This document shows positions 18,576 to 28,450 of a DNA stretch of 64,000 bases, in pieces. Each line of letters opens with the position of its first letter. The stretch's first letter is position 1. The notes below the pieces were generated by a model. That model saw nothing but the letters and a program-made list of their open reading frames with translations. It did not search any database and was not told the origin of the DNA. The stretch is from NCBI RefSeq assembly GCF_004798935.1, contig NZ_RAHT01000010.1, forward strand, positions 24,537 to 88,536, written 5' to 3'. Source of the DNA: Ningiella ruwaisensis (GTDB lineage: Bacteria; Pseudomonadota; Gammaproteobacteria; Enterobacterales; Alteromonadaceae). Made by a program: the position numbers and the translations under genes.

Positions 18576-18866
18576 TAAAAGGCTATTTGCAATATCTGGT
18601 TGCAAAATAAATTTTATATGGCGGCAATTCATGCAAAGCGGACATTGCCTTTTAATTGTGACAGGCTGAAAAAGACAAGCAGCGGTCGTTCGCATTTTCA
18701 GATTTGGAGTGCCGCTTTTTGTGTATTCCGGACGGATGGCTTTTGGCACATTGCGGACAGTCGGCGGTTGTCTATCGAGCTAACCTATTGTGCCACTACC
18801 AGACATTGGACGCCTAAAACAGCCGGCGCCTTTAGGCGTCGGCTGTATTTCCTTGTTAGGTTTGAT
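18576..18866. other. gene-poor spacer with GCGGACA words and attC-like element
   Basis: No convincing gene. A 93-codon frame on the plus strand runs across the palindromic element and has no recognisable domain. The word GCGGACA occurs at 18638 and 18753; its complement appears at 20099 and 20145 on the other side of the neighbouring genes. The right-hand part holds the palindromic element described separately. Confidence 0.5.
18778..18861 (-). repeat. attC-like palindromic site (possible integron cassette recombination site)
   Basis: Read on the minus strand, it begins with ACCTAAC (fits RYYYAAC) 6 bases after the stop codon of the small ORF and ends with GTTAGCT (one base away from GTTRRRY), 84 bases in all. 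Inside is a 12-base stem with one mismatch and a four-base loop (18819-18830 / 18835-18846, ACAGCCGGCGCC). A second, interleaved repeat GACGCCTAAA (18809-18818) / TTTAGGCGTC (18831-18840) allows an alternative fold. The outer arms pair poorly beyond the core sites, so this may be a degenerate attC or an unrelated palindromic element. Confidence 0.38.
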
Positions 18867-19007
18867 TTAGCACTTAACTAGAAAACACCACGAGTTGTAA
18901 CCATATTCGTGAGCGTCTAATAATTCATCGCTATTTTTCTTTCGCCGATACCGACAAAAGACCCATCTAAAACCCGGTGGAGCCGGTTTATGCACAATAT
19001 CTCGCAT
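18867..19007 (-). CDS. 46-residue basic protein, cassette-like
   Basis: Small ORF starting at ATG with GAGGAA about 8 bases upstream. The product is basic and aromatic (KPAPPGFRWVFCRYRRKKNS near the N-terminus and NSWCFLVKC at the end). I recall similar short Arg/Lys- and aromatic-rich proteins from integron gene cassettes, but the family has no known function. The stop lies 6 bases before the attC-like site in the same orientation, the usual layout of a cassette. Codon pattern and the clean ribosome binding site favour a real gene. Confidence 0.55.
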   Translation of the reverse strand: MRDIVHKPAPPGFRWVFCRYRRKKNSDELLDAHEYGYNSWCFLVKC

Positions 19008-19120
19008 AATAAAGTTCCTCGCCTGAAGCGGGAGGCGAACAACAGAACTTGCTATAAAATAAAGAATCCACTATTCTAGCGTTGCGAAGACTAAAGGTGT
19101 GGGCCTCCCATTCCTTTTTT

Positions 19121-19148
19121 AAAAAGGCAGCCAATCGCTGCCTTTTTA
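19121..19148 (-). terminator. terminator hairpin at the end of the 263-residue protein gene
   Basis: AAAAAGGCAG-CCAATCG-CTGCCTTTTT stem-loop with A and T flanks, usable in both directions. The stop codon of the gene at 19146 lies in the T tract. Confidence 0.75.
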
Positions 19149-19937
19149 AATTTCTACATCTTGTTCATCATCAAATATTCCCAACTGTAAATTAAGATTT
19201 AGCTGTGCCACTAATGCTTCAATGGCTTTCCTATTAAATGGGCCATCAGCAATGACTCTAATAGTGCAGTTCTTTGCGACAGGGTATTTAGCAATTTCGA
19301 TATCAGTATTAGACAGCGACACATTGCTATAACTTCGCTCTGTAGTCGTTACTTGCTCTTGCGTGCTTGGATTGCTAGCGCTATCCTCAGGCGCGCCTAG
19401 CTCTTCAACAATTTCTTCGTGACCATCTGACTCTTCGCCATTTTGTACATTCGCTAACTGCGAAAACTCGATAGTTTCACGGTAGTCTTTAACAAAGCTA
19501 TTAACGAATTTTTCGTTAAAGCCTTCCTCAAAGATTAAATGATGATTCATATTTTCGATTGAAGGTAGGTCCGCCCCCCAGAGATTCCAAAGTTTTTGAT
19601 GGATTTTTGGCTTCAACGCAAGACTTTGAATTGCTTGATTTTTCTCTAAAGAGTTCTCTCGGTTATCGAGTAAGATTCGAAGTGCTAGGTCGCTTAACTT
19701 AATCTTTCGGTTTTTGCCACTGCCAGTAGTGTCAGCCAATCCGTAGCTAGATAGAGCAGCAACTAACTTCAAACCATTGCCGCTGTTGGGTGAATAACCC
19801 CAGTGAGTAAGAGCTACGGTTAGAAAGGCTTCATTTCTCCCTTCTACTTTATAGAATTCTTGAGCCTTTTTTATAGCCAACTTCAGCGACACTGCTGGGT
19901 ATGCAGGACTCCGGACTCGTTTGGATTTCGTTGTCAT
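19146..19937 (-). CDS. unrecognised 263-residue protein, winged-helix-like N-terminal half
   Basis: I do not recognise this family. Residues about 15-100 look like a small all-alpha or winged-helix fold (LKLAIKKAQEFYKVEGRNEA, then GYSPNSGNGLKLVAALSSYG and GKNRKIKLSDLALRIL), suggestive of a DNA-binding or adaptor domain. Residues about 150-205 are acidic and low in complexity. The C-terminal part, about 205-263, may be a short separate domain (NCTIRVIADGPFNRKAIEAL), similar in feel to domains that end AAA or restriction-linked proteins. It stands alone in an accessory pocket, beside a cassette-like ORF and repeated GCGGACA words, so recent acquisition is likely. Confidence 0.7.
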   Translation of the reverse strand: MTTKSKRVRSPAYPAVSLKLAIKKAQEFYKVEGRNEAFLTVALTHWGYSPNSGNGLKLVAALSSYGLADTTGSGKNRKIKLSDLALRILLDNRENSLEKNQAIQSLALKPKIHQKLWNLWGADLPSIENMNHHLIFEEGFNEKFVNSFVKDYRETIEFSQLANVQNGEESDGHEEIVEELGAPEDSASNPSTQEQVTTTERSYSNVSLSNTDIEIAKYPVAKNCTIRVIADGPFNRKAIEALVAQLNLNLQLGIFDDEQDVEI

Positions 19938-20311
19938 AGCGTGGTCTCCTCAAGCTTTGAGTAAGTTTACGCTCACTTTTTCGCCAAGTCAACAGCTAGT
20001 AAGTTATATTTTAGCTTTATCAGGGTTAGTTTGGAGTTAACAGAAAGAGATAGTGACAGGAATGAAACCTAACAGCTTAATGAAGAGGAACCACCTAATG
20101 TCCGCTTTTCGCTCATAACTTCAAGTCACCGAGATAGTGTTGACTGTCCGCTAACGCCCAACAACAACTCCTTATATCGTTGAAGCTCACCGGCCGTTTT
20201 ACATACAATGACGACCGTCGCCCTCAAAATCTAAACGTCCGCTATCGGTAGAGTTCTGCTACTCAGGAATTTTTATTTCTAGCACGTTCTGCAATTAGCC
20301 TTTTTAAAAAG
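19938..20311. other. 374-base spacer, accessory pocket border
   Basis: Holds the promoter region of the minus-strand 263-residue gene near 19940-20000. TGTCCGC occurs at 20099 and 20145, reverse complements of the words on the other side of the pocket. CCTAACAGC near 20068 and GCTAACGCCC near 20150 resemble attC core fragments, but no complete site could be drawn. No gene is supported. Confidence 0.45.
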
Positions 20312-20728
20312 CTAGCTAGCAAACAAATTCGACATATCTTCAAAGTATTTAAATTCAAGCGCATTTCCACTAGGGTCAAACAAAAAGAATGTGCCTTGCT
20401 CTCCAAGCTCACCTTTAAAGCGAATATAGGGTGAAATATGAAAGCTGTTTCCAGCTTGCTCTAAACGGATTGCCAATGCTTGCCACTCTTCTTTAGGTAA
20501 AACTAGACCAAAATGAGGAACCGGAACAGACTTGCTATCCACTTCATTGGCATTGGACGCGCTAGTTTTATCATCTACCAAATGAGTAACTAACTGGTGT
20601 CCGTAAAAATTCCAATCAATCCATCGTTCGCTACTGCGACCTTTTTCACAGCCAATATGCTCGCCATAAAATATTCGAGACGCGTCCAGATCGGTAACCG
20701 GGATCGCCAAATGGAAAGGTGAAATCAT
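20312..20728 (-). CDS. VOC-family (glyoxalase/dioxygenase superfamily) protein
   Basis: Protein of 138 residues with the vicinal-oxygen-chelate layout: FHLAIPVTDLDASRIFY at the start, VPHFGLVLPKEEW in the middle, and the terminal FFLFDPSGNALEFKYF block with the conserved glutamate metal ligand. The FYG...GCEKGRSSERWIDWNFYGHQ stretch matches the subgroup of uncharacterised dioxygenase-like proteins. Its start overlaps the aldehyde dehydrogenase stop by 4 bases (ATGA), so the two form one transcript. The substrate is unknown. Confidence 0.88.
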   Translation of the reverse strand: MISPFHLAIPVTDLDASRIFYGEHIGCEKGRSSERWIDWNFYGHQLVTHLVDDKTSASNANEVDSKSVPVPHFGLVLPKEEWQALAIRLEQAGNSFHISPYIRFKGELGEQGTFFLFDPSGNALEFKYFEDMSNLFAS

Positions 20729-22167
20729 CCTATAAACCTATTAATCATAAACTTTTTAAAGGTAGTAAAAGGCGCATATCTAAACTGATTTTCCAGGGCA
20801 AAACTGCGACTCATTACCGATTTTTCATGTGAGAAGGTATCAAAACCATATTTACCATGATACCGACCCATTCCCGATGTGCCAACGCCTCCAAACGGTA
20901 ATTTGTGATTAAGCATAAACATGCTGCAATCATTAATACACATACTTCCTGCGCTCACGCGTTCTACAAATTCTTCTTCAAAGTCTTTATCTTTTGTGAA
21001 CAAATACGCCGCCAATGGGTGAGGACGCTTGTTAATAAATTCAATCATGGCTTGTTTTGAGGGCATGGATAGAATAGGTAAGATCGGCCCAAAAATTTCT
21101 TCCTGCATCAATTCAGAATCACTATCTGGCTCAAGTACCAGAGTAGGAGAAATATAGCGCGTTTGCATATCAATTTGACCGCCATAGATGACCTTTTGCC
21201 CATCTAAGTAACTGGCCAAACGCTGACAATGGCGTTGACTAATAATCCTGCCGTACTCTTCGCTTGTCTTCGGATCGGCCGAATACTGCTTTTCAATGGC
21301 CGATTTGAGTGCCTCTATAAATTCGTCTCGAATTTCAGAAAGCACTAAAACATAATCGGGTGCAATGCAGGTTTGACCGGCATTCATCCATTTGCCCCAT
21401 ACGATGCGATCGGCGGTAATTGATAAATCAGTACTTTTATCAATCACACATGGGCTTTTCCCGCCAAGCTCAAGGGTAACAGGCGTCAGATTTTCTGATG
21501 CAGCGCGCATGACAATTTTGCCAACCTGCTCTCCACCGGTATAAAAAAACTTGTCGAAAGGCAGAGAAAGTAAAGCGCTCGTCTCATCCTTTCCTCCTTC
21601 GATCACTGCAAAAGCCTTTTTATCCAAATAGTCAGGAAGAAGTTTCGCCAAAATTGCAGAACTGTTTTCGGCAAGCTCAGAGGGTTTAATGATGGCACAA
21701 TTTCCAGCGGCAATGGCTGCAATGAGTGGGCTTAGGGTAAGTTGAATAGGATAGTTCCATGCGCCAATAATAAGTGCAACGCCTAAAGCCTCGCTTTTGA
21801 CATAACTTTTTGCGGGTTGAGCAACTAACGGTGTTGATTTTTTTTGGGGTCGCATCCACTTTTTTAAGTGCTTGAGCGTGTGCTTTATATCCGATTGTAA
21901 AAATGCGATCTCGGTTACGTAAGCTTCGTGCTTGCACTTGTTAAGGTCTTTATAGAGCGCTTCATTAAAGGCTTTTTCATGCTTTGAAAGCATGTCTGAA
22001 AGCGCTTTTAACTGTGTTTTTCGCCACTCATACGAACGTGTCGAACCGCTCGAAAAGTAGCGCTTTAAAGCGTGCAGGGTATCAGAGTAATCAAATTCCA
22101 ATACCTGCTTTGATTGTTCCTGCGTACTATCAACAACTGATGCATCACTAGACTCTGACTCAGACAT
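20725..22167 (-). CDS. aldehyde dehydrogenase, coniferyl-aldehyde / class 3 type
   Basis: NAD(P)-dependent aldehyde dehydrogenase of 480 residues. Visible marks are the WNYPIQLTLSPLIAAIAAGN and KPSE cofactor region, FYTGGEQVGKIVMRAA, the ELGGKSP motif with the general base glutamate, and NAGQTCIAPDY with the catalytic cysteine near residue 268. The C-terminus lacks a membrane tail. The class 3 group acts on medium-chain and aromatic aldehydes; coniferyl aldehyde dehydrogenase relatives look closest. Its likely partner is the overlapping VOC gene downstream. Confidence 0.9.
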   Translation of the reverse strand: MSESESSDASVVDSTQEQSKQVLEFDYSDTLHALKRYFSSGSTRSYEWRKTQLKALSDMLSKHEKAFNEALYKDLNKCKHEAYVTEIAFLQSDIKHTLKHLKKWMRPQKKSTPLVAQPAKSYVKSEALGVALIIGAWNYPIQLTLSPLIAAIAAGNCAIIKPSELAENSSAILAKLLPDYLDKKAFAVIEGGKDETSALLSLPFDKFFYTGGEQVGKIVMRAASENLTPVTLELGGKSPCVIDKSTDLSITADRIVWGKWMNAGQTCIAPDYVLVLSEIRDEFIEALKSAIEKQYSADPKTSEEYGRIISQRHCQRLASYLDGQKVIYGGQIDMQTRYISPTLVLEPDSDSELMQEEIFGPILPILSMPSKQAMIEFINKRPHPLAAYLFTKDKDFEEEFVERVSAGSMCINDCSMFMLNHKLPFGGVGTSGMGRYHGKYGFDTFSHEKSVMSRSFALENQFRYAPFTTFKKFMINRFIG

Positions 22168-22260
22168 AGTATTCCTTTCACTTTTTTACCTTGAAGCGCT
22201 TATTGTGCACTTAAAACGTAGACGAGTAACTCTAATTCGACTATACCACTTGATACGCAT

Positions 22261-22296
22261 AAAAAAGGCGGCTGTATCACAATTGACTGCCGCCTT
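22261..22296 (-). terminator. Rho-independent terminator after purA
   Basis: On the minus strand AAGGCGGC pairs with GCCGCCTT across a 16-base loop and is followed by a TTTTTT run. It lies about 60 bases after the purA stop. Confidence 0.8.
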
Positions 22297-22354
22297 AACT
22301 ATCTAATTTCCAGCGCTTTTCTCAGACGCTTAAAAGCAACTGAACCATAGCTGT

Positions 22355-23683
<1,329 letters not shown>

Positions 23684-23721
23684 CTAGCAAATTAAAGCGC
23701 GCTTGTTGATAGCAAATCCCA

Positions 23722-23907
23722 TCAAGAGAGTAAAAAATATAAAGAGACACTGCCAATTACAACTAAAACGCCACCAATTCGCCGCAATACCTCGGGAGGT
23801 TGCTCACTCATTTCACGCATGAACTGCTGCCATTTATTCGGTAATACTAAAGGGCCTATACCTTCAAATATTAATAATAAGCACAAGGCAGCAAGAATGA
23901 TTTCCAT
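23722..23907 (-). CDS. DUF2065 small membrane protein (YjeT-like)
   Basis: 61-residue protein with two hydrophobic segments (ILAALCLLLIFEGIGPLVLP and GGVLVVIGSVSLYFLLS) separated by a charged loop WQQFMREMSEQPPEVLRR. Length and the loop match the DUF2065 family that sits before purA in many gammaproteobacteria. Function unknown; the hflKC link of the family is lost here, with cnoX upstream instead. Confidence 0.88.
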   Translation of the reverse strand: MEIILAALCLLLIFEGIGPLVLPNKWQQFMREMSEQPPEVLRRIGGVLVVIGSVSLYFLLS

Positions 23908-23941
23908 ATTTTGTAATCTCTGAGTTCGCGCTTATCTGCGC

Positions 23942-24790
23942 TTAATAAAGCAAACTGTATATTTTTCGACGATATTTTGATTTAAGGGGTTCGCCATCAG
24001 GCATCGCATTAATCATATCCAAAGTGATTTTTTTCGCCTCACCATAGTTCAAATCTTTGCTAAGCACTTCAAATAACAATTCCAATGCCTGTTCACTTTT
24101 GTGAGCCTGCTGAAGCTGCACTGCAAGCTTAATTTTCAAATCCATGTTATCTGGATCGTTTTCGAGTTCTTCTTGTAAGGCAATGAGCTCTGGTGATTCA
24201 GCCGCCTTTTCAGCAAGCTCAATTTTCCCGATTATCGACTGATATCGCGCATCCTGATCGGCCAATTTCACTTCCTTTAGAAGCGTTTTAGCGGTGTCAA
24301 TCTGACCCGTTTCGACGGCACAATCGGCTAACAGTAGCCGACTTTCAACGTTATCAGGATTAATATCAAAAGCCTGTTTCGCAAAAGTAAATGCTTGTTG
24401 CTTGTCCCCGTCCTGTGCTGCTTGCACGGCTTTTTCAAAAAATTCATGCTCTGAAGCCGGTAAATGTTTTTGCAGCGTCTCACGCAGTTGCTCAGGGCTT
24501 TGAGGGCCACCAAATCCATCCACAGGTTGCCCATCTTTTATAAGCATGGTGGTTGGTAAGCCTCTTACACCAAATTGTTGCACAATTTGCGGTTGCTCGT
24601 CACAATTGACTGTGGCTAATACCATGTCATTTGCATATTCGCTGCTGATGCTTTCCAGACTCTTCAGCATTTCTACCGAGGATTCATCCCAAGGTGCCCA
24701 AAAATAGGCAATGACAAGCTTTTGCTGACTGTCTTCTAAAATAACCTGTTTGAAGTTCTCTACAGTGAGCGCTATTGCGTTTTGTTCCAT
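23942..24790 (-). CDS. cnoX: CnoX/YbbN-like thioredoxin-fold co-chaperone
   Basis: Protein of 282 residues: a thioredoxin domain (about 1-110) followed by TPR-like repeats (about 120-280). This is the layout of CnoX, a holdase that hands substrates to GroEL or DnaK and protects against hypochlorous acid. The active-site segment reads FWAPWDESSVEML, so both CxxC cysteines are replaced; the E. coli protein keeps one. RGLPTTMLIKDG keeps the cis-proline region. The missing cysteines argue for a purely chaperone role. It lies 34 bases before the DUF2065 gene. Confidence 0.85.
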   Translation of the reverse strand: MEQNAIALTVENFKQVILEDSQQKLVIAYFWAPWDESSVEMLKSLESISSEYANDMVLATVNCDEQPQIVQQFGVRGLPTTMLIKDGQPVDGFGGPQSPEQLRETLQKHLPASEHEFFEKAVQAAQDGDKQQAFTFAKQAFDINPDNVESRLLLADCAVETGQIDTAKTLLKEVKLADQDARYQSIIGKIELAEKAAESPELIALQEELENDPDNMDLKIKLAVQLQQAHKSEQALELLFEVLSKDLNYGEAKKITLDMINAMPDGEPLKSKYRRKIYSLLY

Positions 24791-24981
24791 GATCCACCAC
24801 TTACATATGCATGCATTATTTTACTTGCGAATTATTATGGTGATGATTCATGGTTTTGCAACCATAAAGCAGGAAACATCAAAGCAGTCATCAGGCGGAT
24901 TCAGTTTTACTTCTGTCTTTTTGTAATTTGCGTTATTATTTTTTGCGTTGATATAAAGTATTACTACAACAAGGCGTGTCT

Positions 24982-25296
24982 ATGTCTCAGTCATTTAATT
25001 CTTTTTCTGAATTTTATCCTTACTATTTAAAAGAGCATTCTAATCCCACTTGCCGATTGCTGCATTTTATTGGATCGTGGCTTGTACTAGGCGTGATCGC
25101 AACGGCGCTTCTTAGCTCAACGTGGATCTTACTTTGGTTGATCCCGGTGATTGGCTATGGATTTGCCTGGGTAGGGCATTTTTTCTTCGAACATAATAAA
25201 CCCGCCACTTTTAAATATCCTATCTATTCGCTTATGGGGGATTGGGTTATGTTTAAAGATATTCTGATAGGAAAAATCAGCCTATCACAGGAGTAA
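24982..25296 (+). CDS. DUF962 / Mpo1-like membrane protein
   Basis: 104-residue protein with two or three hydrophobic segments. The N-terminal block EFYPYYLKEHSNPTCRLLHFIG and the later GHFFFEHNKPATFKYP carry the conserved histidines of the DUF962/Mpo1-like family; the yeast member is an iron-dependent fatty-acid dioxygenase. Start at 24982 preferred to the GTG at 24976 because AAGG lies 7 bases upstream. Activity in bacteria is not established. Confidence 0.82.
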   Translation: MSQSFNSFSEFYPYYLKEHSNPTCRLLHFIGSWLVLGVIATALLSSTWILLWLIPVIGYGFAWVGHFFFEHNKPATFKYPIYSLMGDWVMFKDILIGKISLSQE

Positions 25297-25311
25297 GTGA
25301 TAGGCCTTTTT
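25281..25311. terminator. bidirectional terminator between DUF962 gene and dps
   Basis: CCTATCAC (25281-25288) pairs with GTGATAGG (25297-25304), followed by CCTTTTT. It overlaps the last codons of the plus-strand gene and can also serve the convergent dps gene. Confidence 0.7.
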
Positions 25312-25325
25312 ATCGCTGATATCCT

Positions 25326-25799
25326 TTATTTTGCCTGTGTTGCTCTTAACATCCATGCCGTTTTTTCATGGACTCGCATGCGATCGCCCACTAAAGCGTT
25401 GGTCGATTCGTCATCAGCGTGTTGTGACAGTTTTAATACTTCCCTGCAGTTTCGTACTACCGCCTCATGACCTTGCGTAAGTAAAGTCACCATATCTTTC
25501 GCGTCTGGCACACCGTCTATTTCTTTGATACTACTGAGTTCGGCAAAGGCTTTGTAAGTTCCGGGAGCTGCAACACCGAGCGTTCGAATGCGCTCAGCAA
25601 TATCATCGACTGCAACGGCAAGTTCGGTATAGTGCTCTTCAAACATAAGATGAAGCTCTCTGAACTGAGGGCCCGTTACATTCCAATGAAAGTTATGCGT
25701 TTGTAAATAAAGTGTATATGAATCGGCAAGCAGGCGCTTTAACCCTTCAGCAATTGCAACTCTATCTGATTCACCAATTCCAATATCAATTTTCGACAT
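25326..25799 (-). CDS. dps: Dps-family DNA-binding ferritin
   Basis: 157-residue mini-ferritin that stores iron and shields DNA during oxidative stress. The inter-subunit ferroxidase ligands are visible in [14 protein letters not shown] and the downstream [21 protein letters not shown]. The N-terminal tail is short and not strongly basic, so DNA binding may be weak. It stands alone with its own leader (TCTCC-rich ribosome binding site) and a shared terminator. Confidence 0.95.
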   Translation of the reverse strand: MSKIDIGIGESDRVAIAEGLKRLLADSYTLYLQTHNFHWNVTGPQFRELHLMFEEHYTELAVAVDDIAERIRTLGVAAPGTYKAFAELSSIKEIDGVPDAKDMVTLLTQGHEAVVRNCREVLKLSQHADDESTNALVGDRMRVHEKTAWMLRATQAK

Positions 25800-25861
25800 T
25801 TTGTCTCCTTTTTCGATTCAAAATTTATTCTTGTTTACGCTAAGAGCGCGGCGCAATGCGC

Positions 25862-26344
25862 CTAGTTGGCGCTTCGGTTGCTCATGTCACGAATATCGAC
25901 CGTCAGTTCACGCGAAGAATTATCTTCAAAATGCAGCGTTAATTTAAAATTTTTGCCTGCTTCCAGAGGGCCGGCTAAACCCATAAGCATAAAATGCATA
26001 CCGCCAGGTTGAAACATTACGCTTTCATTCGCATCAATCGTCACACCCTCTTCTAACTCTTGCATGCGCATCATGCCATTTTCCATTTTAGTTGTGTGTA
26101 GCTCTACCATAGTGGCGATTTCTGGCTCCACGCTTGCTCCAACGAGCACTATTGGACTCTCGCTTTGGTTAGAAAAGCTCGCATAGGCGGCACCGGCTTT
26201 TGCCATTTTAAAGGTTTCTCTCGCCCAGACTTTCTCAACTAACAAACTGTCTGCCATAGACTTTTGTGCATGATCATCTGCAAAAGCGGCTGCACTGGCT
26301 ACCCATAAGAAAAGGAAAACAGCTAAAAATTTAAACATCTGCAT
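25862..26344 (-). CDS. periplasmic copper chaperone PCu(A)C family
   Basis: 160-residue protein with a signal peptide (FKFLAVFLFLWVASAAAFA). The copper site motif is visible: VELHTTKMENGMMRMQ, then PGGMHFMLMGL, the H/M ligands spaced as in PCuAC proteins that deliver Cu(I) to cytochrome oxidase. The start at 26344 was chosen because it begins a proper signal peptide; an upstream frame extends to 26416 but adds unlikely residues. It is 62 bases upstream of the dps start. Confidence 0.88.
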   Translation of the reverse strand: MQMFKFLAVFLFLWVASAAAFADDHAQKSMADSLLVEKVWARETFKMAKAGAAYASFSNQSESPIVLVGASVEPEIATMVELHTTKMENGMMRMQELEEGVTIDANESVMFQPGGMHFMLMGLAGPLEAGKNFKLTLHFEDNSSRELTVDIRDMSNRSAN

Positions 26345-26470
26345 ACGTACCTGACTATTGGTCTCAAATATTAAAGGACAGACCAGTAACATAGCGCGGA
26401 AATGCAAGCTTATCAACCGAATACGAAAGCCAGTTGACGAAAGTCAAAGACATGTATAAAAAATATTAGG

Positions 26471-26504
26471 AGAGTGGTGCCGACTGCCGGAATCGAACTG
26501 AGAG

Positions 26505-26530
<26 letters not shown>
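26471..26530. repeat. exact 30-bp tandem duplication of the tRNA-Thr 3' end
   Basis: 26471-26500 and 26501-26530 are identical. Each unit holds the T-arm/acceptor end, the encoded CCA and 4 trailing bases. The distal copy is an orphan fragment just downstream of the mature tRNA. Confidence 0.95.
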
Positions 26531-26580
<50 letters not shown>

Positions 26581-26618
26581 ACACTATTGCGCGGATTTTA
26601 GGAGTTTCCAACAATTTG

Positions 26619-27758
26619 TCAAGATGCGATTAAGCGCTTCGCTTCATCTTTGAGCAGTGGGAAGTATTCTTCAGGTAAATACTGTAAAAGCGTAAGCATT
26701 TTGTCGCCTAAATCCTTGTAACTGTCGGCTACTATATTAATGTGCCCCATTTTGCGTTTTTCACGCACTTCTTTTCCATACCAATGCAAGTGGCAACCTG
26801 GAATGCTTAGCAAATCACGAGAAAAACTCGTACAGCCTATGATGTTTATCATGGCCGTCACTCCTTGGCTTTTTGTATAGCCCAGAGGAAAGCCCAAAAC
26901 AGCGCGAACATGTTGCTCAAACTGGCAGGTATTTGCTCCTTTTTGCGTCCAGTGACCAGAATTGTGGACTCTTGGCGCAATTTCATTCACTAATAAACTA
27001 TCCCCTATTTGAAACAACTCTACTGCCAACACTCCCACGTAGTTCAGCGCATTTGCAATCCGAGTGAAGATGTCTGTTGCCTCTTGAGTGGTAGTCTTTT
27101 TAAGATTTGTGGCAGGCGCAACTGAAACGTGAAGTTGCCCTTCATGATGCAGGTTTTCGGCTATATCAAAGCAGGCGACTTCTCCTGATGCATTTCGGGC
27201 ACCAATAATTGATATTTCCCGATCAAAATTAAGCATTGTTTCAGCGACCAAAGGAACCCGTTTTAAATCCAAACTCGCAAACGCCTGATTGAGCTTGGGC
27301 TTTTCATCCATGTTTAGCAATCGCCATTGACCATAACCGTCGTAACCATCGCGGCTCGCTTTAAAAATAATCTTATTTCCAAGCGCCTGAATGGTTTCGT
27401 CTAGTTCACTAACATCATTAACTATTCGATGAGGACAGTTTGGGATATCGTTTGAATCCAGTATTTGCTTTTCTCGTACTCTGTCAGCACCCGTTAAGAT
27501 TGCAGCCATGTTAGGGTGAAGCTTCCCACTTTTTTCAGCTAGCTCCAACAGATCCTCAGGAACATGTTCAAACTCGGCAGTGACTACATTCACATCTTGA
27601 ATAGCGTAGTCAATACTCATATCAAGCTTGGCTTTGCTGACAGGATTAATTACTTCTCGATGATTCACGTCTAACGCATACACTTCAACGCCAAGCGGTG
27701 CGGCAGCTAAATACATCATTTGCGCCAGTTGACCTGCGCCAAATACGAGCACTTTCAT
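26619..27758 (-). CDS. purK: 5-(carboxyamino)imidazole ribonucleotide synthase
   Basis: ATP-grasp enzyme of 379 residues that carboxylates AIR to N5-CAIR in purine synthesis. It opens with [19 protein letters not shown], has the ATP-grasp DGYDGYGQW loop near residue 138, and [14 protein letters not shown] in the metal-binding region. It overlaps the purE stop by 4 bases, the usual purEK operon. Confidence 0.97.
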   Translation of the reverse strand: MKVLVFGAGQLAQMMYLAAAPLGVEVYALDVNHREVINPVSKAKLDMSIDYAIQDVNVVTAEFEHVPEDLLELAEKSGKLHPNMAAILTGADRVREKQILDSNDIPNCPHRIVNDVSELDETIQALGNKIIFKASRDGYDGYGQWRLLNMDEKPKLNQAFASLDLKRVPLVAETMLNFDREISIIGARNASGEVACFDIAENLHHEGQLHVSVAPATNLKKTTTQEATDIFTRIANALNYVGVLAVELFQIGDSLLVNEIAPRVHNSGHWTQKGANTCQFEQHVRAVLGFPLGYTKSQGVTAMINIIGCTSFSRDLLSIPGCHLHWYGKEVREKRKMGHINIVADSYKDLGDKMLTLLQYLPEEYFPLLKDEAKRLIAS

Positions 27759-28243
27759 TCAAGTTCCAAGGATTGGTTACTAAGTACGGTTTGCGTTTGC
27801 TTTTCTCTAAAGGCGATGATGTTGTCGCGCACCGTTTTGTCGTTTAACGCAATAACCTGGGCCGCCAAAAGTCCCGCATTTGCAGCGCCAGCTTCACCAA
27901 TTGCAAGCGTTCCAACCGCAACGCCTTTAGGCATTTGCACGATGGATAATAAAGAATCCAAACCATTTAACTGACTTGAGCGAACAGGGCAGCCAAAAAC
28001 AGGAAGATGAGTGTGTGCAGCAATCATACCGGGCAGATGCGCAGCGCCGCCAGCTCCCGCTATTATTACCTGAAATCCCTTATCCGCAGCCGTTTCAGAA
28101 AATTCAGTCAATAACGCCGGCGTTCGGTGTGCAGAAACCACCTTCGCTTCGAACGAAACGCCAAGTTGCTTAAGCATTTTTGCGGCTTGCTGCATGGTAG
28201 GCCAATCAGATGTAGAGCCCATAACAATTGCGACTTGAGCCAT
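27755..28243 (-). CDS. purE: 5-(carboxyamino)imidazole ribonucleotide mutase
   Basis: 162-residue class I PurE that converts N5-CAIR to [18 protein letters not shown] and VVSAHRTP (with the catalytic histidine) are diagnostic, followed by [13 protein letters not shown]. First gene of purEK; the 207-base upstream spacer shows no PurR box that I could recognise. Confidence 0.97.
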   Translation of the reverse strand: MAQVAIVMGSTSDWPTMQQAAKMLKQLGVSFEAKVVSAHRTPALLTEFSETAADKGFQVIIAGAGGAAHLPGMIAAHTHLPVFGCPVRSSQLNGLDSLLSIVQMPKGVAVGTLAIGEAGAANAGLLAAQVIALNDKTVRDNIIAFREKQTQTVLSNQSLELE

Positions 28244-28405
28244 TTATCCCTCTCAAATGATGATGCGTTGTTAAAGCATGAGGCTGGAAAATACTTAAGG
28301 GCAAGCTCAGAATCAATTGAAAGAGGCCGGAAGTATTTTCTGCATTACCTGTTATAACTGCGTGAACAACGATAGCGAAAACCCGGCATTATATGCAAAA
28401 TTTAC

Positions 28406-28431
28406 AAAAAGAGCGACTCTCGTCGCCCTTT
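28406..28431 (-). terminator. terminator after the M20 hydrolase gene
   Basis: On the minus strand GGGCGAC-gaga-GTCGCTC (one G-T pair) is followed by TTTTT, about 20 bases after the stop. Confidence 0.75.
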
Positions 28432-28450
28432 CGATTTGTATTTGATTTTA

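Noticed and set aside
18600..18881. Plus-strand frame of 93 codons in the accessory pocket
   Set aside because: It runs through the attC-like palindrome, has no good ribosome binding site and overlaps the end of the better supported minus-strand 46-residue ORF.
20145..20250. Second attC-like site near GCTAACGCCC
   Set aside because: No matching partner core or internal stem could be found within 150 bases.
26338..26416. Longer N-terminus for the copper chaperone
   Set aside because: The extension places a second hydrophobic stretch before the true signal peptide and lacks a ribosome binding site.
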